64,000 nucleotides of DNA, taken from contig OZ005619.1 in assembly GCA_963930655.1 (NCBI GenBank), positions 5,314,501 to 5,378,500 on the forward strand, in the 5' to 3' direction. The notes below the pieces were generated by a model. It was not told the DNA's origin and did not search any database. It worked only from the letters and a program-made list of their open reading frames with translations. A program made the translations under genes and the position numbers. The first letter of the stretch is position 1, and the number at the start of each line of letters is the position of its first letter. The stretch is from Myrica gale. Lineage: Eukaryota > Streptophyta > Magnoliopsida > Fagales > Myricaceae. Shown one piece after another: positions 36,666 to 49,480 of this stretch.

Positions 36666-39660
36666 GAAAACTACTAGCTCAGGCTCAAGAAGACTAATTA
36701 GGAGGTGTTGAAGTAACATTACAGAACAGGAACGCATAATTGGTATCCCAGGATTTCTCTTTTCTCTCTGTTAATGTAGAACAGAAGGTGTTTTTTTGAG
36801 GAAAGATCTAATGATGGAGATCGGATATACGATATAAGATTGTCTCTCAATGACGAAAAGTGTTTCTGATATTAATGTATCCCTTCTTTCCTTGAGGAGA
36901 TTGGTAATAAATCGATGAAAAAAAGAAGACAATTACTAATTAACTAACTAGGTATGTATCCAGAAAGCAAACTTACCTTTTCCAAATGCTTAATATCAGA
37001 ATCTGTTGTCGAATCATGGACCCTGTCTCGACGGATAAAGAAAATCGTCCAATTGAAAAATGCAGTCTATAAATTGCTTACGAAGTTCATGAAGATGAAC
37101 ACTTTTGTTTGTCTTCTGCAAATAATCCATTGTGCCTATGAGAGAGTGGAACCCTGGATCAGAGAGAGGAAGAGTGAGAGAGGTTTTTATCAGAAATCCC
37201 TTATCAATAGCTAGGTAACGATCTATAGAGTTGTAGTTCACCCTCCCTTTTCTATGAAAGACAAAATTAATTTAGTAAAGGTAAAAGAGTTTACAAGAAT
37301 TCTGTAATTTCCCTAAAAGTAGAGAAAACTACGAGGTTTTTTTGTGTGATGTCGACCTTCAGTTGGTATAGAGGCCGCCACTCAATTAATTCTTTCCACT
37401 TTCGTGTAGTCTACTAATATTTCAAGACATGCTCGCATGACGCACGTGTCAAACATCGATCCTAATTGGTATGTTGCAGCAGCAGTCCTCTGGACTATAG
37501 ACTATCATACTCGTAGGCATGATTTGCGATGTCCTACTTGAATTATAGCCACCAATCATTATGACCGACAACAGATGATGAGGAATTTGAGGCCCACCTT
37601 TTCTAAGATATACTGGATCGGCATTATGTGGTGTCGGAGATGGTGATCGAAATAACATGGTGGTTACTTCGATGATGCTCGGCCTCCATTCAACCTTTCT
37701 TCATGTCCTAATTAATCTATTGCTTTCTTCCATCGCTATCAAGGAGGCTTGGGTGCAAGCCTCGTTTCTTTGAGAGTAAAGCTATGACTTGCAACTGATC
37801 CACGTCATATATCCACTGTCAGTTATACAGGGAAAGTTGACAAGAAGCTGGGCAAACTTGGAGAGGGGGGGGGGAATCTAAAAGAGAAAGAATATATAAT
37901 ATATACCTATGGAGTTTGTGAAGCTAGCGTTAATCCTCAGTGGAAGAGTATATACTGTGAAAACGTACCGACTAGAAACATGTAATCACTGCTTAGAAAG
38001 GAAAATATTTATCTTTCTGGTAGGGAATTAGGTATTATTGTGGCTGCAGGGAAAGTTGGCATCGAAATTCGTCCTTCCGTTTGCTCGATATCAATGCCTC
38101 ACGGCACATGATCATCCGTAGTTACGCACTAAGAATATGGTATATCATCGTTTGTCAATTTCTTACAAGCTGAGACGGTAGCGACTGCATGTACTAAATT
38201 TATCATATCAGACCAGATCATGAGTAACCGTACTTTAGATCATGTCAACAAAACCATGAGGGGGGGCTTCATTATAATTAATGTTTTAATTAATTAGTTT
38301 CATATTTCTCAAATGCTTCTTGGGATGCATGCAAACATTGATGGCCATGAAAACAATGCTTTGGCATCCATTTCCCTGCAGCTCAAAGAAATATAATAGA
38401 GCTTTCGAATACAGATTTCAGAATCCAAACTGATAACGTTAATCTCGAAGTCAATTCGATTTCAAGGAGTTCCTAATTAAAGTCCAAAATACGCTTGTAT
38501 ACCCACCCAAAAAACCAAAAAAAAATTCACTCTTTAGCTTATTAAGCATCCAAGGCCTCCGTCCTTCGGGTCTAGTACTACTTTTTCAGGATGCCTTAAA
38601 CTAATTAAGTACTAGTTTGCAGTTTGAGGTTTTCTGCAGAAAGTTGTCCACACAGTACTACCCACGCACGGGGGACTGTTAAGGCCGACCAAAAGCATTA
38701 GGATCAGCAGCAAATGTTGACTTCCAGTCATTACCCTAATCCAAGTTTTTAGGTTTAATGATGGTGATTTGAAGTGGGGTACATTACACCAGATGCCAGG
38801 ATGCACAATCTAGAGCCCACAAAGTTAACAAACTTAATTAATTACTTGCTATTTTTTTGGTTTCTATTTGTTTTGGGCATTAATTAATTTCTTTCTATTT
38901 TCTCTAGGCTTGTAAGAGTTCTTTCTTTCTTGACACCTAGGCTGGTAAGAGTTGCATGCATGTAACTTTCGGTGGGATAAGAAATAAGAATATTGTTAAG
39001 AAACTCCAAATGAAAAGAAAAAACCAAAGTACGGAGAAAATTTTGAGAAACTTTTTTGTTTTTGGGTGATGACTTTTGAGAAACTTTGCATGACATGAGA
39101 TTCCTTCAAATGGGGAGTTTCTCACTCAGCATACTTTGTTACTTAGTGCTGAGCATTTCTATCTGGACTCTATATAGTTTGGATAAATTCTGTAGGACCT
39201 TTAGCATACACCTTGCATGTGTTTCCTCCTTTTACATTCTGGGGATATCCAATATCATCCATTGTGTAACTGAAAAATGAAAGGCACATACGAATCTACA
39301 AGGACATGGACTTTCTGTTTGATCAAACAAGCTGTTAAGAGAGATTTCCAATATTCCCTCAGTTTTTTAGTTACATGGATTGGCCAGACTGGGTAAAGAG
39401 ATCATAAATGAAGGTATTACATCTCATTCTGGCAACAACTACAGTCGCTATGACCTTGTCTCTGTTCTTGTCTTTTTTTCGAATGGATAGATGAGAGTAA
39501 TCACAGGTAAGAAAAGAAAAATAAAGAGAAAAGGAGCTGGAAGAACACCATGGATCATGACACTCAATATTTAGTAGAAAAATTAAATGCAATTATAATT
39601 TGTCCTTTTTATTGTATAGCAGTACTCCCATCCCGGCCCTAAAATCTCCAAATACAACTA
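36666..39660. other. intergenic, no gene supported
   Basis: Three kilobases without a gene I can support. A coding-looking minus frame at 37449-37658 has no recognisable family and no neighbouring exons. A poly-G run lies at about 37865-37874. Otherwise the sequence is mixed AT-rich DNA. Confidence 0.4.
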
Positions 39661-39664
39661 CATC

Positions 39665-40560
39665 TTCTCAACTTCTTTCAGGTTCGTAATGGGGGTGTCC
39701 TTGATTCCTTCTCTTTCCCTGCAAAGCTGCAGGTCCTCAAGATTCTGCAGGACAGCTTTTTAAAACCCCTTTATCGTGATCTGCCTTTCGATCTGGCCTT
39801 CCCGTGAAAGGATGGATCAGAACCACATCCCAGAAAACCCCTAGATTCTGCTACTCCATACACTGTGATCTTTAAAGCTCGAAAGATATAACAAAACCTT
39901 TCCCGGATGTTAAAACAGATTCCTCTGTGCTGATTAAATCCCGGCGAGAGAGAGAGATCATTGTTTGGATGAATTCAACTAGAGGACCAAAATAACCTAG
40001 GAGAAAAGAGAAAAAAGACAAGAACAACCAAAACCCTAGCCCTGATAAGGACTTGTTAACAAGCCTCCGGTATGTCTAAAATTCTTTTTTCCTAATTTAC
40101 TTGAAACATTAACGAAATAAACAACTATAATCAGAGTTTATCAGGCCGTTAAGAAAACCAGAAATAGTACTGAAAATCCAAGATACGCCTACTTTCATCT
40201 TGAATCCTTGAAAGTATACGCTGTTCGTTTGATCTTCCGATACTGGAAACGATACCAATAGAACCACTATTGAGATGTGAATATTCACAGTTACCTCTAC
40301 CAAAACACTTTCCCACTTCATTTTGATGCAAACAAAAAAAAAATTAAAAGATGCAGGTCGAACAAACATTAGGGCTAATAAAACCCTAAAAGCAGAGGAA
40401 AGAGTTAGAGAGACAGAGAGCACTGTACTTCTACTTCACTTTCTGAGAAAATCCGAAGAGAAAGTAGAGCATGGATTAGACCTGCGAAACCCTAATGGCG
40501 TGGAAAAATTATTGTCTTTGAGTGGTTGGAGTGGGATATTTGGGAGTGGGGAACAAACAA
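39665..40560 (-). other. possible minus-strand transcription unit of unknown product
   Basis: The right part looks like a plant 5' leader read on the minus strand. It contains several telo-box words (aaaccctaa type at about 40382, 40488 and 40030) and pyrimidine-rich tracts, then an ATG near 40325 opening MKWESVLVE followed by a splice donor (gtaact). At the left end a possible last exon after a tgcag acceptor reads NLEDLQLCREREGIKDTP and ends in a stop near 39675. I could not link the two in one frame and recognise no family. It may be an unknown small gene, a long non-coding RNA or chance. Confidence 0.25.
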
Positions 40561-40919
40561 CCCAGCTGGTTGGCTGATTATAGAAGTTATAATGCACTGG
40601 TGCGGTAGTACACCCAAATCTGCAGATTGAAAATGACCCTTTTATTCTAGGGTGGCCGTATTTGTTCTGGGTAATCGGCAAGGGAATTATTGATTGCCCA
40701 AATAATCAAACAACGGTTGGGCCTAGCCCGCAGGTCAAAGAAAAAGAAACAAAACAACCACCCGGAGGGATGGACTCGGTGTGCTCTCAGTGAAGAGTTG
40801 CTGCTGTAATTCTGTACAGAAGGTGGCTGTATTTTGTTCTCGGAGAATCAGAAAAAATAGCAAAACGAAAATCATTGCACCAGTACACACCCATTTCCCT
40901 TGCTGTATCTATCTTGAAA

Positions 40920-41350
40920 ATTAGGGCTAATTTTCAAAAAAATTTCTTATAAATTTCAATAACTTTTCACACCAACTTCAGAAAAATTATTTAATAAAAA
41001 ACTATGTCTTAAATTAGATTAAACAGTTTAACAATTTTATCTATGAAAATTAATTTATTAGCTAAATTTAAGTACAAAATTTTAATTAGTTTTTACATCT
41101 AAAAAAGTAAAAAATAAATTTATAATTTAATTTCAATTTTTCAATTTTTACATTAATGTTTGAGGGTGAAAATTTTGGGTATTGAAATTTGGAAAATATT
41201 ATAAAGTAAAGATATGTTATGGGAGTTGGTGAAAAAGTGAACAAAGAAATTTTTTAATAAATATTATAATAATAATAAATTATATGATGAATTTTTTATT
41301 ATTAAACCTAAATTTTTAGGCTCAAATTATTGGATCCCAAACATGCCCTA
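40920..41350. mobile_element. cluster of AT-rich MITE sequence
   Basis: The stretch starts agggctaattttcaaaaaaa and ends tggatcccaaacatgcccta. It contains phrases typical of the AT-rich MITEs elsewhere in the window (caccaacttcagaaaaatta; gtttgagggtgaaaattttg against aaatttttaggctcaaatta). Probably one or two degraded elements; limits are approximate. Confidence 0.45.
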
Positions 41351-41361
41351 GAGTATCTCAT

Positions 41362-41480
41362 TTTTATTACTTGCCTAAGCCCGTAAAAAGGTTGAGCCGC
41401 CCTGCTTGAATTTTTTTAATTTTTACATTAAAATACTTTATTTTTATTACTTGCCCAAGCCCGTAAAAAGGTTGAGCCTT
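41362..41480. repeat. direct duplication of about 38 bp, 80 bp apart
   Basis: The phrase tattacttgcctaagcccgt with the following aaaaaggttgagcc occurs at about 41362-41399 and again at about 41442-41478 with one change. No coding meaning is apparent. Confidence 0.65.
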
Positions 41481-42091
41481 AGTGCTTGCACATTGTACCC
41501 CGCAGAACCACAGAAATGCATGGTAAATAACGATTTTGGAGGCACCTTAATTCTTACACATTTTCTGATTCTGCAGGCACCTACTTCTGCTAGCACCACA
41601 GAAAGCACACTCTCTCGTAAGAACTTTTATAGGCTGGCCCTAACATGTAAAACGAATGCCCACCCATGTGCTACAAACTTTATATTTTTGCTTAAAACTA
41701 CGGGCGACAACTTTAGTTTAATACAACATAATAAATGAGCATATATAGGAAACGAATTTTATTATATTTAATTTTTCTATCTTTTTGTTCTGTCTAAGCA
41801 AGTGGTCCTCTTTATAGGTAACTTTCTGGGTTCAGGATCTAATTGCAGCCTCATGTTAGATGACTTTCCTCTTTTCTATTTCTTCCTCATTGCCTCCCTC
41901 CTCTTTCCCATTTTTCTATGTATTTGGCAGATCTGTGGATGCATTCTTCTTTGAACTTTTACTTTGTTGACGTTTTGTCCTTCTTAATTAGAGATCAGGC
42001 TTCTATTTGCTGGTTAAGGACTATAATATATATCTTGTTACTGATCTGACATTTTAATTGAGACGTCATAGAGACAAAGTCGAAGGTCGGC
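41481..42091. other. intergenic, nothing recognised
   Basis: Mixed sequence without a supported gene. The 110-codon plus frame here has no recognisable domain and no start context that favours it. Confidence 0.35.
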
Positions 42092-42295
42092 AGCTAATGG
42101 CCGATCTTGGTGGAATATAGGGCATGAAGCCCCATATGCAGGGATAAAGAGACTTTGGAGATCTTTTTTATTTTTGGTGATCAGGTACATATAAGCTAAT
42201 GGCCGATCTTGGTGGAATATAGGGCATGAAGCCCCATATGCAGGGATAAAGAGACTTTGGAGATCTTTTTTATTTTTGGTGATCAGGTACATATA
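42092..42295. repeat. exact tandem duplication, 102 bp unit
   Basis: Two adjacent 102 bp copies (42092-42193 and 42194-42295), starting agctaatggccgatcttggt and ending gtgatcaggtacatat, appear identical over their length. The absence of differences points to a recent event or to collapse or duplication in assembly. Confidence 0.85.
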
Positions 42296-43590
42296 AATAG
42301 AAGAACTTGAACAAAAGGCCGGGTTTAAATGGGCTCCATCCCTAAGTACATCTCATGGCACCTATGGCCACCCCAAAGAAAAGAAAGCTTAAATAAGTAG
42401 TCTGTCTTCTTATATTCTATTACCGTAAGTTACATCAACACCCGATAGATTCAGCCAACAATGAAGAAATTCATGAAGGTTCAAGACTTTGTGAGACTTT
42501 GAGACTACAAAATTTAGTGAATCCCAGACGTACAAGGTTGGGGAGTTGGCAAGTACCCTAGTCAACTTATACTTGGACGTGCTGGGGAGACGAACACCTT
42601 TGGGGTCTTCTAGGGGCTCATAATATTGCATTAGAGATACCACTTAACCTAAAAATTCAAGCCTATAGACGTTGGTCTTGGTGGTTCTAATTTATATGCT
42701 CAAAGTATGACATGCACTTGTGGTTATCCATTGGATGAAAAGAGTTGACCTCACATCAAAAAGAGATAAGTGCTTTGGAATGCTGGTGGCATTCGTAAAG
42801 GTTGGTCGAAGGTATGGTTAGTAAGTCCACCACTTAATTAGATGGTGACTATTTGGGTCAAGGAGTACGGGTAAGATCTTATGGTTTTTGAGTAAAGAGC
42901 TTTGTGGATGCAGGGAATAGTAATCATAATATTCATGAGTCTACAAGGACAGCAGTCACAGCACCAAGGGGCTCGAGGTTAAGACGAATCAACATGACCT
43001 CGGGGTTTTAGTGCTTTATTGCACTAACTAAGGCCAGCTCTATTTCAAAAGAACACTTCCGCTTTTATGTGGAGGGTTAAGAAGTTGATTAATGAGAAGA
43101 AACAAAAGCTTAAAATTTTTCAGATAAAACTTAATTACAAGTCTATAAAATAGGAATATTTAAAAATTAGAAATAAATAACAAATCCTAGAAACTAGTAC
43201 TCAATATCACTTTTCAAAATAGTAGCATCATTAAAATAAATTCTTGGCTTCTAAAACCTAGAATCCCAACTGACTCCTACTTTATTGCTAATAAAGTTCT
43301 CAAACAATTAAATTTTAACCTTTTTCGCAAATATTATTAGCAGATATTATAGTAAAAATAGAAAAAATGTCTCAATCTTGAAAAAATTCTTAAGCATGAC
43401 ATGCGCTATGATATTGATGGTTTTGATTTATTTTCGGAATTAAAAGTTTTAAAAAAAAGTTACAAAAATAAAAATTAGCACTCCACTTGAAATACTTAAT
43501 CTAATGAAAGAACTAGACTGTTTTCCAAATTATTTTATTGCATATAGAATCCAATTTACCACACCCATTACACTTTGAATTGCATAAAGA
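42296..43590. other. intergenic, no gene supported
   Basis: A minus frame at 42410-42643 reads somewhat like protein (VRLPSTSKYKLTRVLANSPT), but I recognise no family and see no supporting exons. The rest is AT-rich. It may contain an old gene relic. Confidence 0.35.
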
Positions 43591-43599
43591 AGTTTTTCA

Positions 43600-44090
43600 A
43601 AACTAGGGATATGTTTGGTGAGGAAATTTTTTTTCAACTTTTTAAGAAAAATATTTCAACTTCCTTAGACAAATTTTCAACTTGCTAATAATTTTTTTTT
43701 ACAAAATATCATAATCTCAAAATTTTCGTACCAATTCCAACACCTTTTCACACCAACTTCAGAAAGATTATAAAAAGGGATAAATGCAAAATTTGTCCCT
43801 GTGCTATACGCAAAAATCGATTTAGTCCCTGTGATATGAAAATCATAAATTTAGTCTCTGTGATTCTATTTTCGTTTGTTATTGGTCCTCCATCAGGGAC
43901 AAATTTTATCACTTTCTGAAATCACATGGACTAAATTTATGCTTTTCGTATTACAGGAACTAAATCGATTTTTACGTATAGCACATAAACTGATTTTGCA
44001 TTTATCCCTATAAAAAATTATGACTTTCCAATGTGAGACAAAAATTTTACTCTCTAACACATGTATATTCATTACTATTCCCAAAGGGTT
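43600..44090. mobile_element. AT-rich MITE interrupted by a foldback element
   Basis: The flanks of the inner foldback contain atctcaaaattttcgtacca, caccaacttcagaaagatta and a right side near aaaaattttactctctaaca. This is the same kind of host MITE as at 10205-10745, where the same foldback family also sits in the middle. Confidence 0.45.
43777..44009. mobile_element. foldback MITE, copy B
   Basis: It runs gggataaatgcaaaatttgt ... tgattttgcatttatccc and is the clear partner of 10359-10589. The shared core includes gctatacgcaaaaatcgatt, tagtccctgtgatatgaaaa and its inverse. The flanks tataaaaa occur on both sides as a target duplication of 8-9 bp. Confidence 0.75.
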
Positions 44091-44695
44091 TTTAGGTGAT
44101 GGTTGGTGTGTCTGAAAATTTATACTTTTCTAAAAGTTTTCTGCTGTATCTACAGTCCTCGAAAGGTGCCTCATTAGCCCTGAGCAGGTTGGTCGGAGCC
44201 TGTGGGGATAACTACCTAGCTTGAACAACTTGCTGGGTGAGATGAAATCTCACATTGCTGAGGAGAAACTGAGCAGAAGACTTAATAAGAGGGCTTGATA
44301 ACTTTAACTTTAAGGTATGTCTTTTGATTTAGGGTCCATGTCCTCATAACAGACTCTACCGCGCCATGCATGGAGATGTTCAACATTTCGTCTTTTGATT
44401 AATTAATTGTGTTATTTTATAATAGAGTTTATTTTAATTAGGTGGATTCTTTCTCTGTTTGGGATGATTTAATTTGTCACACAAAAGATCCCTAGCTAGC
44501 TAAAAGAGAGAACGAGTTGTGCTGGTGGTTAATAGCTAGCTAGCTAGGTTACCTTTGACGTCTGATTTGGGTGGCTGGTGAATCCGGATACAGCTTCATG
44601 GACAGTGGACACCACGGGTGGTGCAGTGTTTGATATTTGTATATATATATATATATATATATCTGGGGTTGGACTGCTTTAAGGAGCTTCATGTT
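44091..44695. other. intergenic with an (AT)n microsatellite
   Basis: No gene was recognised. An (AT)n tract lies at about 44638-44662. The part 44150-44330 looks like an interspersed repeat but could not be classified. Confidence 0.4.
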
Positions 44696-45187
44696 ATGGG
44701 TGAGTATCGGAACGGATGGAATCGGGTTTCGGTACTCACCAGAATAGAAATTTTTATTCTGGAATAGAACCGGAATTTTTCGGAAACGGAACCGGAAATT
44801 CCGGTTCCATAACTGGGCCTAAAAGGCCCAGTTTTACTTTGGCCCAAAATACTTTTTTAAGCATTTTGGGTCGAAATTGGGCTTTTTTATTTTTTCTCAT
44901 GTTGCATCAATTTCATAATATAGTTTTTAAACATATCATGATCATCAAGACATCAAAGGAAAAAAAAATACATCACTACATTTTGTCTCAAATAAACTAA
45001 ATTATACTAAAAAATTATTAATTTTTTTAAAAATACCGGAACCGAAAAATTTCGGTATTTCCGCTGGAAATTCCGGTTCCGGTTCCAAAATTTTCATAAA
45101 ATAGGTTCCGATTCCGGTACCGGAATAGACCAACCGGTACCGAAACCGAAATTTCCGGTGGAAACCGGATCATTTGCTCACCCTTAA
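44696..45187. mobile_element. hAT-type MITE related to the one at 27193
   Basis: It begins atgggtgagtatcggaacgg and ends atcatttgctcacccttaa. The 8 bp ttcatgtt flanks it exactly on both sides (44688-44695, 45188-45195), the duplication length of hAT elements. The subterminal parts are full of ggaaccgg and ccggttcc, as in the element at 27193-27786. No transposase is encoded. Confidence 0.8.
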
Positions 45188-47843
45188 TTCATGTTGAGTT
45201 CCCTTACATGGGTCTAGTAATTATTAGGCTCCCGCAATTATAACATGCGTTATAGGCGGATAGGCCGTTCTATGGCCAAATTTATTTGGACCTCACTAAG
45301 GCCAGGACTAAAAGTCTCCTCCTTGGCACTTAGTAGCATATTTTGTCTCTAGGTTGACTTGTGAGGATTGAGCTAGAAGTACGTACGTCTAATATTCCAC
45401 TTGCATCACAGGGTTTATAAGGCCCTATGCCCTTGGGATATTGTGACTTGTGAGCTGGGTTGTAGAATTTTAAGTCTAATAAATTTTCTTATGCCCTCGA
45501 GACACGAGCACTGCGATCTGGTGTTATAGAGCTTTTTTGTCTCCTATAATGGAGGAAGGGTCATTGTACTAATTCAATCCCCTTTGCAGGGGAGTAAGTT
45601 TTGTTAATTTGTCTCCCTGAATCGGGGAGTTAGCTGTATTAGTTAGGGTCCAAAATCCAATTAGTACTTACGTCTAGGTTCTAAGGTCCTTAAGGCTCCG
45701 ATGATAGTCCTAATTATTATATATATTTATAATTTATAATCTTTTATTAGAGTAATAAAAACATACTTTACCCAAAAATAAATTGACAAAAAATTGGTAA
45801 AGATAATGAGAGGAACATGCATGTATGGAGTGAGGATCACAAGGTGTTTGTAGCACAAGGGAATGGAAGCATGATGATGGTAGCGTAAAGAGGAATGAAA
45901 AAAGAGAGGGCAAAAGACGGAGAAAGTAAGCGAGAGCGGTGACGTAAAGAGGGAAGGAAAGGAAAGGGCCGGGAGGTGAGAATATATAGCAGTGTGGGAA
46001 GATGAAAAGGGAAAAAGCGATTTTCCAACATGTTTAATTTGGGACTTTTTTTTCTTCTCTCTTTGGGCTTTAGCTTAATTTGTGACAAGAAACACCCTAT
46101 TTGGAAAGTTTTTATACTAAAACAATGCCAACCTAGCTAGTTGAAAAACAAGCACTCTAGTGGTGACGGATCATGCTTATTTTCAACACTGCTATCCTCA
46201 TGTAGATCACCACGTACTTACAACAAAAATTATAATTTACATAGACATACAAAACTGAGCAGATTAATGGGTCATAATAAAGGAAAGTGCACCCAAAAGT
46301 CAAAACTCTTAACAAAAACAAGCTTGTTAATGTGCACTCCATTATATATCAAGCAGCCAAGAGGGACATGATAACTTAGGAGGGGAAAACGCAATGAAGA
46401 TCCACATGCCACAAAAGATAAATGAAAATAATAGAAAATAGAATGGTGAATACCGACCAGAGAGAAGCACTGACCGTATTTGTATGTCCAGTCAATGCAT
46501 TTGTGCCTGATCAAGAATGGTCTTCACTATTTAACAAAAAAAAAGAATGGTCTTCATTAATACACTATCAGAGTATCGAGATTATCATGCCTAAACGCAC
46601 AGAACCCAGAAAGAGAGGTAAAAGGCGTTCGTACGTGTCCACTAAATACGACGAATACTAACCTTGGAATTTCTGCAACTCTTTCCTTCCAATGAAAGTT
46701 TGCCTTAAGCTACAAGGAGTTAAAAAGGAAAAAAGCAAGAAAGATATATATGGCTGTTAGGAGAGGAAAGAAAGTCGTATATGTTGCACAAGAAGATAGA
46801 AAGCTAAAAGCAGTGGCAATTGATAGAAAAGGTGCGGCTCAGCCAAAATAACAGTAAAAATGGTAAGCAAGAAAGGGTAGCAGCAGCAATCATTTATAGC
46901 AAGTAGAAGCCTGGAAACCAGCTTCTGCAAAAGAAGCCAACAGAGGGAGGGATTAATTAACGGAAACTGAAAAGAGAAAAACCCAGAAAAGGTGGATACC
47001 GCAGTAAATAAGCGGTAAGCACCAGCAGTTCTGGAATTCGCATCTCACTGCCACTCCTCCGGTAGGCTCTGTTCTGCAGAGAGACCAACCATCTTGGGAT
47101 ATGTTTGATAGCACGTAAAAAGCATCACAGTGACACTGTCAGAGCGAGTCAGGGAGAGATTTCTAGGGGACCACGACACGTTTCTAATTTGGCTGTGTTA
47201 TACAGTTACCTTGGTACGAGCTAGTGTGGGACTCAGTTTACTTTTTATCTGTTTGCAGATGTGCGCAGTACGCGCGTTATAACAGGTTCCTGGCTTTTCC
47301 AGTCTGTTCATGGGAAGAACAACTTACCGTGGGGCCCAGGCTTAACCATATTTCCTTCAGCGGAAGAGCATATGTTTGATAGATTCGCACCCAGAATTCA
47401 GAAAGTTCTCTACAGAACAAGAACTACAATCTATACTTATCCCATTGCATTGTTAATTAACAGGATAATTAAGCTCCCTAAAAGATCAGTTTTAATGTAT
47501 ATTTTGACAATTAATTAGAGTAAATTCTTCATCCTCCTTCCATTACAATCTATACTAACTGTACGTAGATTATGATCTTCTACATTGCTCCGAAATGAGT
47601 TTGGCAAGTCAAATAGCAAAGAGGATGGCAGTTCCTTTAATTAGTATGGTCGCTCTTTATTTTTCATTTTTTTTTGGGGTAAGAAATTGTATTAGCCATG
47701 CCCATCCAGTGTTAAATTAAGCCACCTACAATCACACGAGCAAACACAGAACATATATACAAAGTTTACCCAGGGCCTACATACAAAAGGAGGACTACAC
47801 TATGACAGTAAATTAATGATTATAGAGTATATAAAAAAATTAA
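45188..47843. other. intergenic, no gene supported
   Basis: Mixed and AT-rich sequence. The part 46640-47160 is purine-rich and less AT-rich, like an untranslated leader or a relic of a transcribed region, but it has no coding frame I can support. No transposon ends were recognised. Confidence 0.4.
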
Positions 47844-48165
47844 GGGAAATTAAAAACTTTAGTCACTTAATTTTAGTATCGCTGACAAAATGGTTACTGA
47901 ACCTATTTTTTACTTTTTGGTCACTGAGAATACATAATGGTGACTTTTCACTCTATCCGTCAAACCTCCGTTAATTTTTAACGGGAATAGCGATTGACAA
48001 CAACTTGCAGCGGTTCACCACTTTCTATTCTGTTAAAAATATAACAGAAGTTTGACGGATGGAGTGAAAAAGTCACCATTGCATATACTCAGTGACCAAA
48101 AAGTAAAAAAAATAAGTTCAGTATCCATTTTGTCAGCTGTATTAAAATTTAGTGATCAAATCGTC
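47844..48165. mobile_element. foldback MITE
   Basis: The left arm (gtcacttaattttagtatcg, tactttttggtcactgagaa, actctatccgtcaaacctcc) is inverted in the right arm (gtttgacggatggagtgaaa, ctcagtgaccaaaaagtaaa, aaaatttagtgatcaaat), around a short GC-richer loop near 48000. The phrase tggtcact is shared with the Mutator-like arms at 1915, which suggests a related type. Confidence 0.7.
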
Positions 48166-48837
48166 GGGGCGCACCATGCACGCACCTTGTTTGTTGAGCT
48201 GCCTCTAGAGATTCCCGAACTTTTAGTAGATGGTTTAACGTGGTTGTACGGGGGACTACAACAACCCCTTGACAGTATTTAGTTTTTCATGGAATACATG
48301 CAGTAGTTTTGATTAAAAAAAGATTATAGCAAACATTACTTAACAAATTACAAACAGTACTCTATCTCTATCCCTGAAAGGATGTCAGGAGAATATATAT
48401 ATATGGATGCAGAAAGCCACTTCTCGGTTGCTGGTATGATGCATGGAATAGTCTTTATACGAAGGTGGCGGTTTGATAGTCAAATTCTTATTTTCATCTA
48501 TTTTTAAAACATAGTACAGCCAAAATCAATTGGTCTTTTAATCCGTACGTTAACAGCTATACTTTTATCGCACGTTTGAAACATTAATTAATATGTTTAC
48601 AAGTACGATATATTAATCATTCAAGAGAATAAAATAAATAGTTATCAAAATCTAGAAGGCATTCAATTTTTTGTTATATAAAGAAAAATCGAAAAATCAC
48701 TTGTAGACAACTTTGAAAACCAGTAGTACTTATTCTGTCACATTTTTTTTTGTCTAATCTACTAATTAACGAAATTGAAGACGTGACATGTTGTGTGTCA
48801 ATATCATGTCACATGTCTTTAACAAAAATAAAAATTT
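48166..48837. other. intergenic, nothing recognised
   Basis: AT-rich sequence with no gene or element ends that I can support. Confidence 0.35.
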
Positions 48838-48995
48838 ATTTAAATTCTCAGGATTTTTTGAATCCTGAGAATACACAAGCCGAACATATTTTTTAACATC
48901 ACTTAAAAATAACTACTGCACGCATGACAATAAAATTAACATCACCTAAAAATTCTCAAAACACAAAAAATTCTCAAAATACTCCATAACCGAAA
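48838..48995. mobile_element. MITE related to the copy at 9720
   Basis: It shares tctcaggattttttgaatcc, ttaacatcacctaaaaat and aaaacacaaaaaattctcaa with 9720-9905. It contains the short palindrome ctcaggattttttgaatcctgag. No coding potential. Confidence 0.55.
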
Positions 48996-49251
48996 AGCCT
49001 CTATGATTGCAATATTAAAATTAAAAAATAAAAATAAATAAAATTTGCAATAATAAATAGAAATAACAACAAAAATACTAAACTTTTTTTTAAATGAAAC
49101 TGTGGGTTCAAGGTCGGGATATCATCTTTCATCTGATTTAACCTTCAAATCAAATTGCATGCGACAGCTGATTTTTTTTGCTACTAGAGAAGTGTAATTT
49201 GATTTTACTCCATAAATGTGAAGTATATTACATTGTTTTCTCAAAAAAAAT

Positions 49252-49480
49252 TAAGGGCATGTTTGTTTGGCTAAAAATTTTAGAATTTGAATCAAAATTT
49301 CTAAATTTATACTCCTACCATTACTCCTACACGCATACCAATACAACTCAATATTTTTTTTACACACATCAATACAACTTAATAACTTTTACACGCATGT
49401 CAATAAAAGCTCAAACATCGCCTAAATATTCATACTATTCTTAAAATTCTTAAAATTTTCTCAAAATGAACATGTCCTAA
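49252..49480. mobile_element. MITE, undisturbed relative of the split element at 7218
   Basis: It begins taagggcatgtttgtttggc and ends aaaatgaacatgtccta, with inverted ends. The interior phrases cacgcataccaatacaactc and cacgcatgtcaataaaagct match, in the opposite orientation, those flanking the hAT-like insertion at 7367. Length about 229 bp. Confidence 0.7.

Noticed and set aside
39730-39765. Resemblance to miR172 (agaatcttga followed by a ctgcag word on the minus strand)
   Set aside because: Only the first ten bases fit, the remainder differs and is one base short, and no pairing arm or hairpin of the right size surrounds it.
42410-42643. Minus frame resembling part of a leucine-rich resistance protein
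   Set aside because: No leucine-rich spacing, no nucleotide-binding motifs and no neighbouring exons; the resemblance was only impressionistic.
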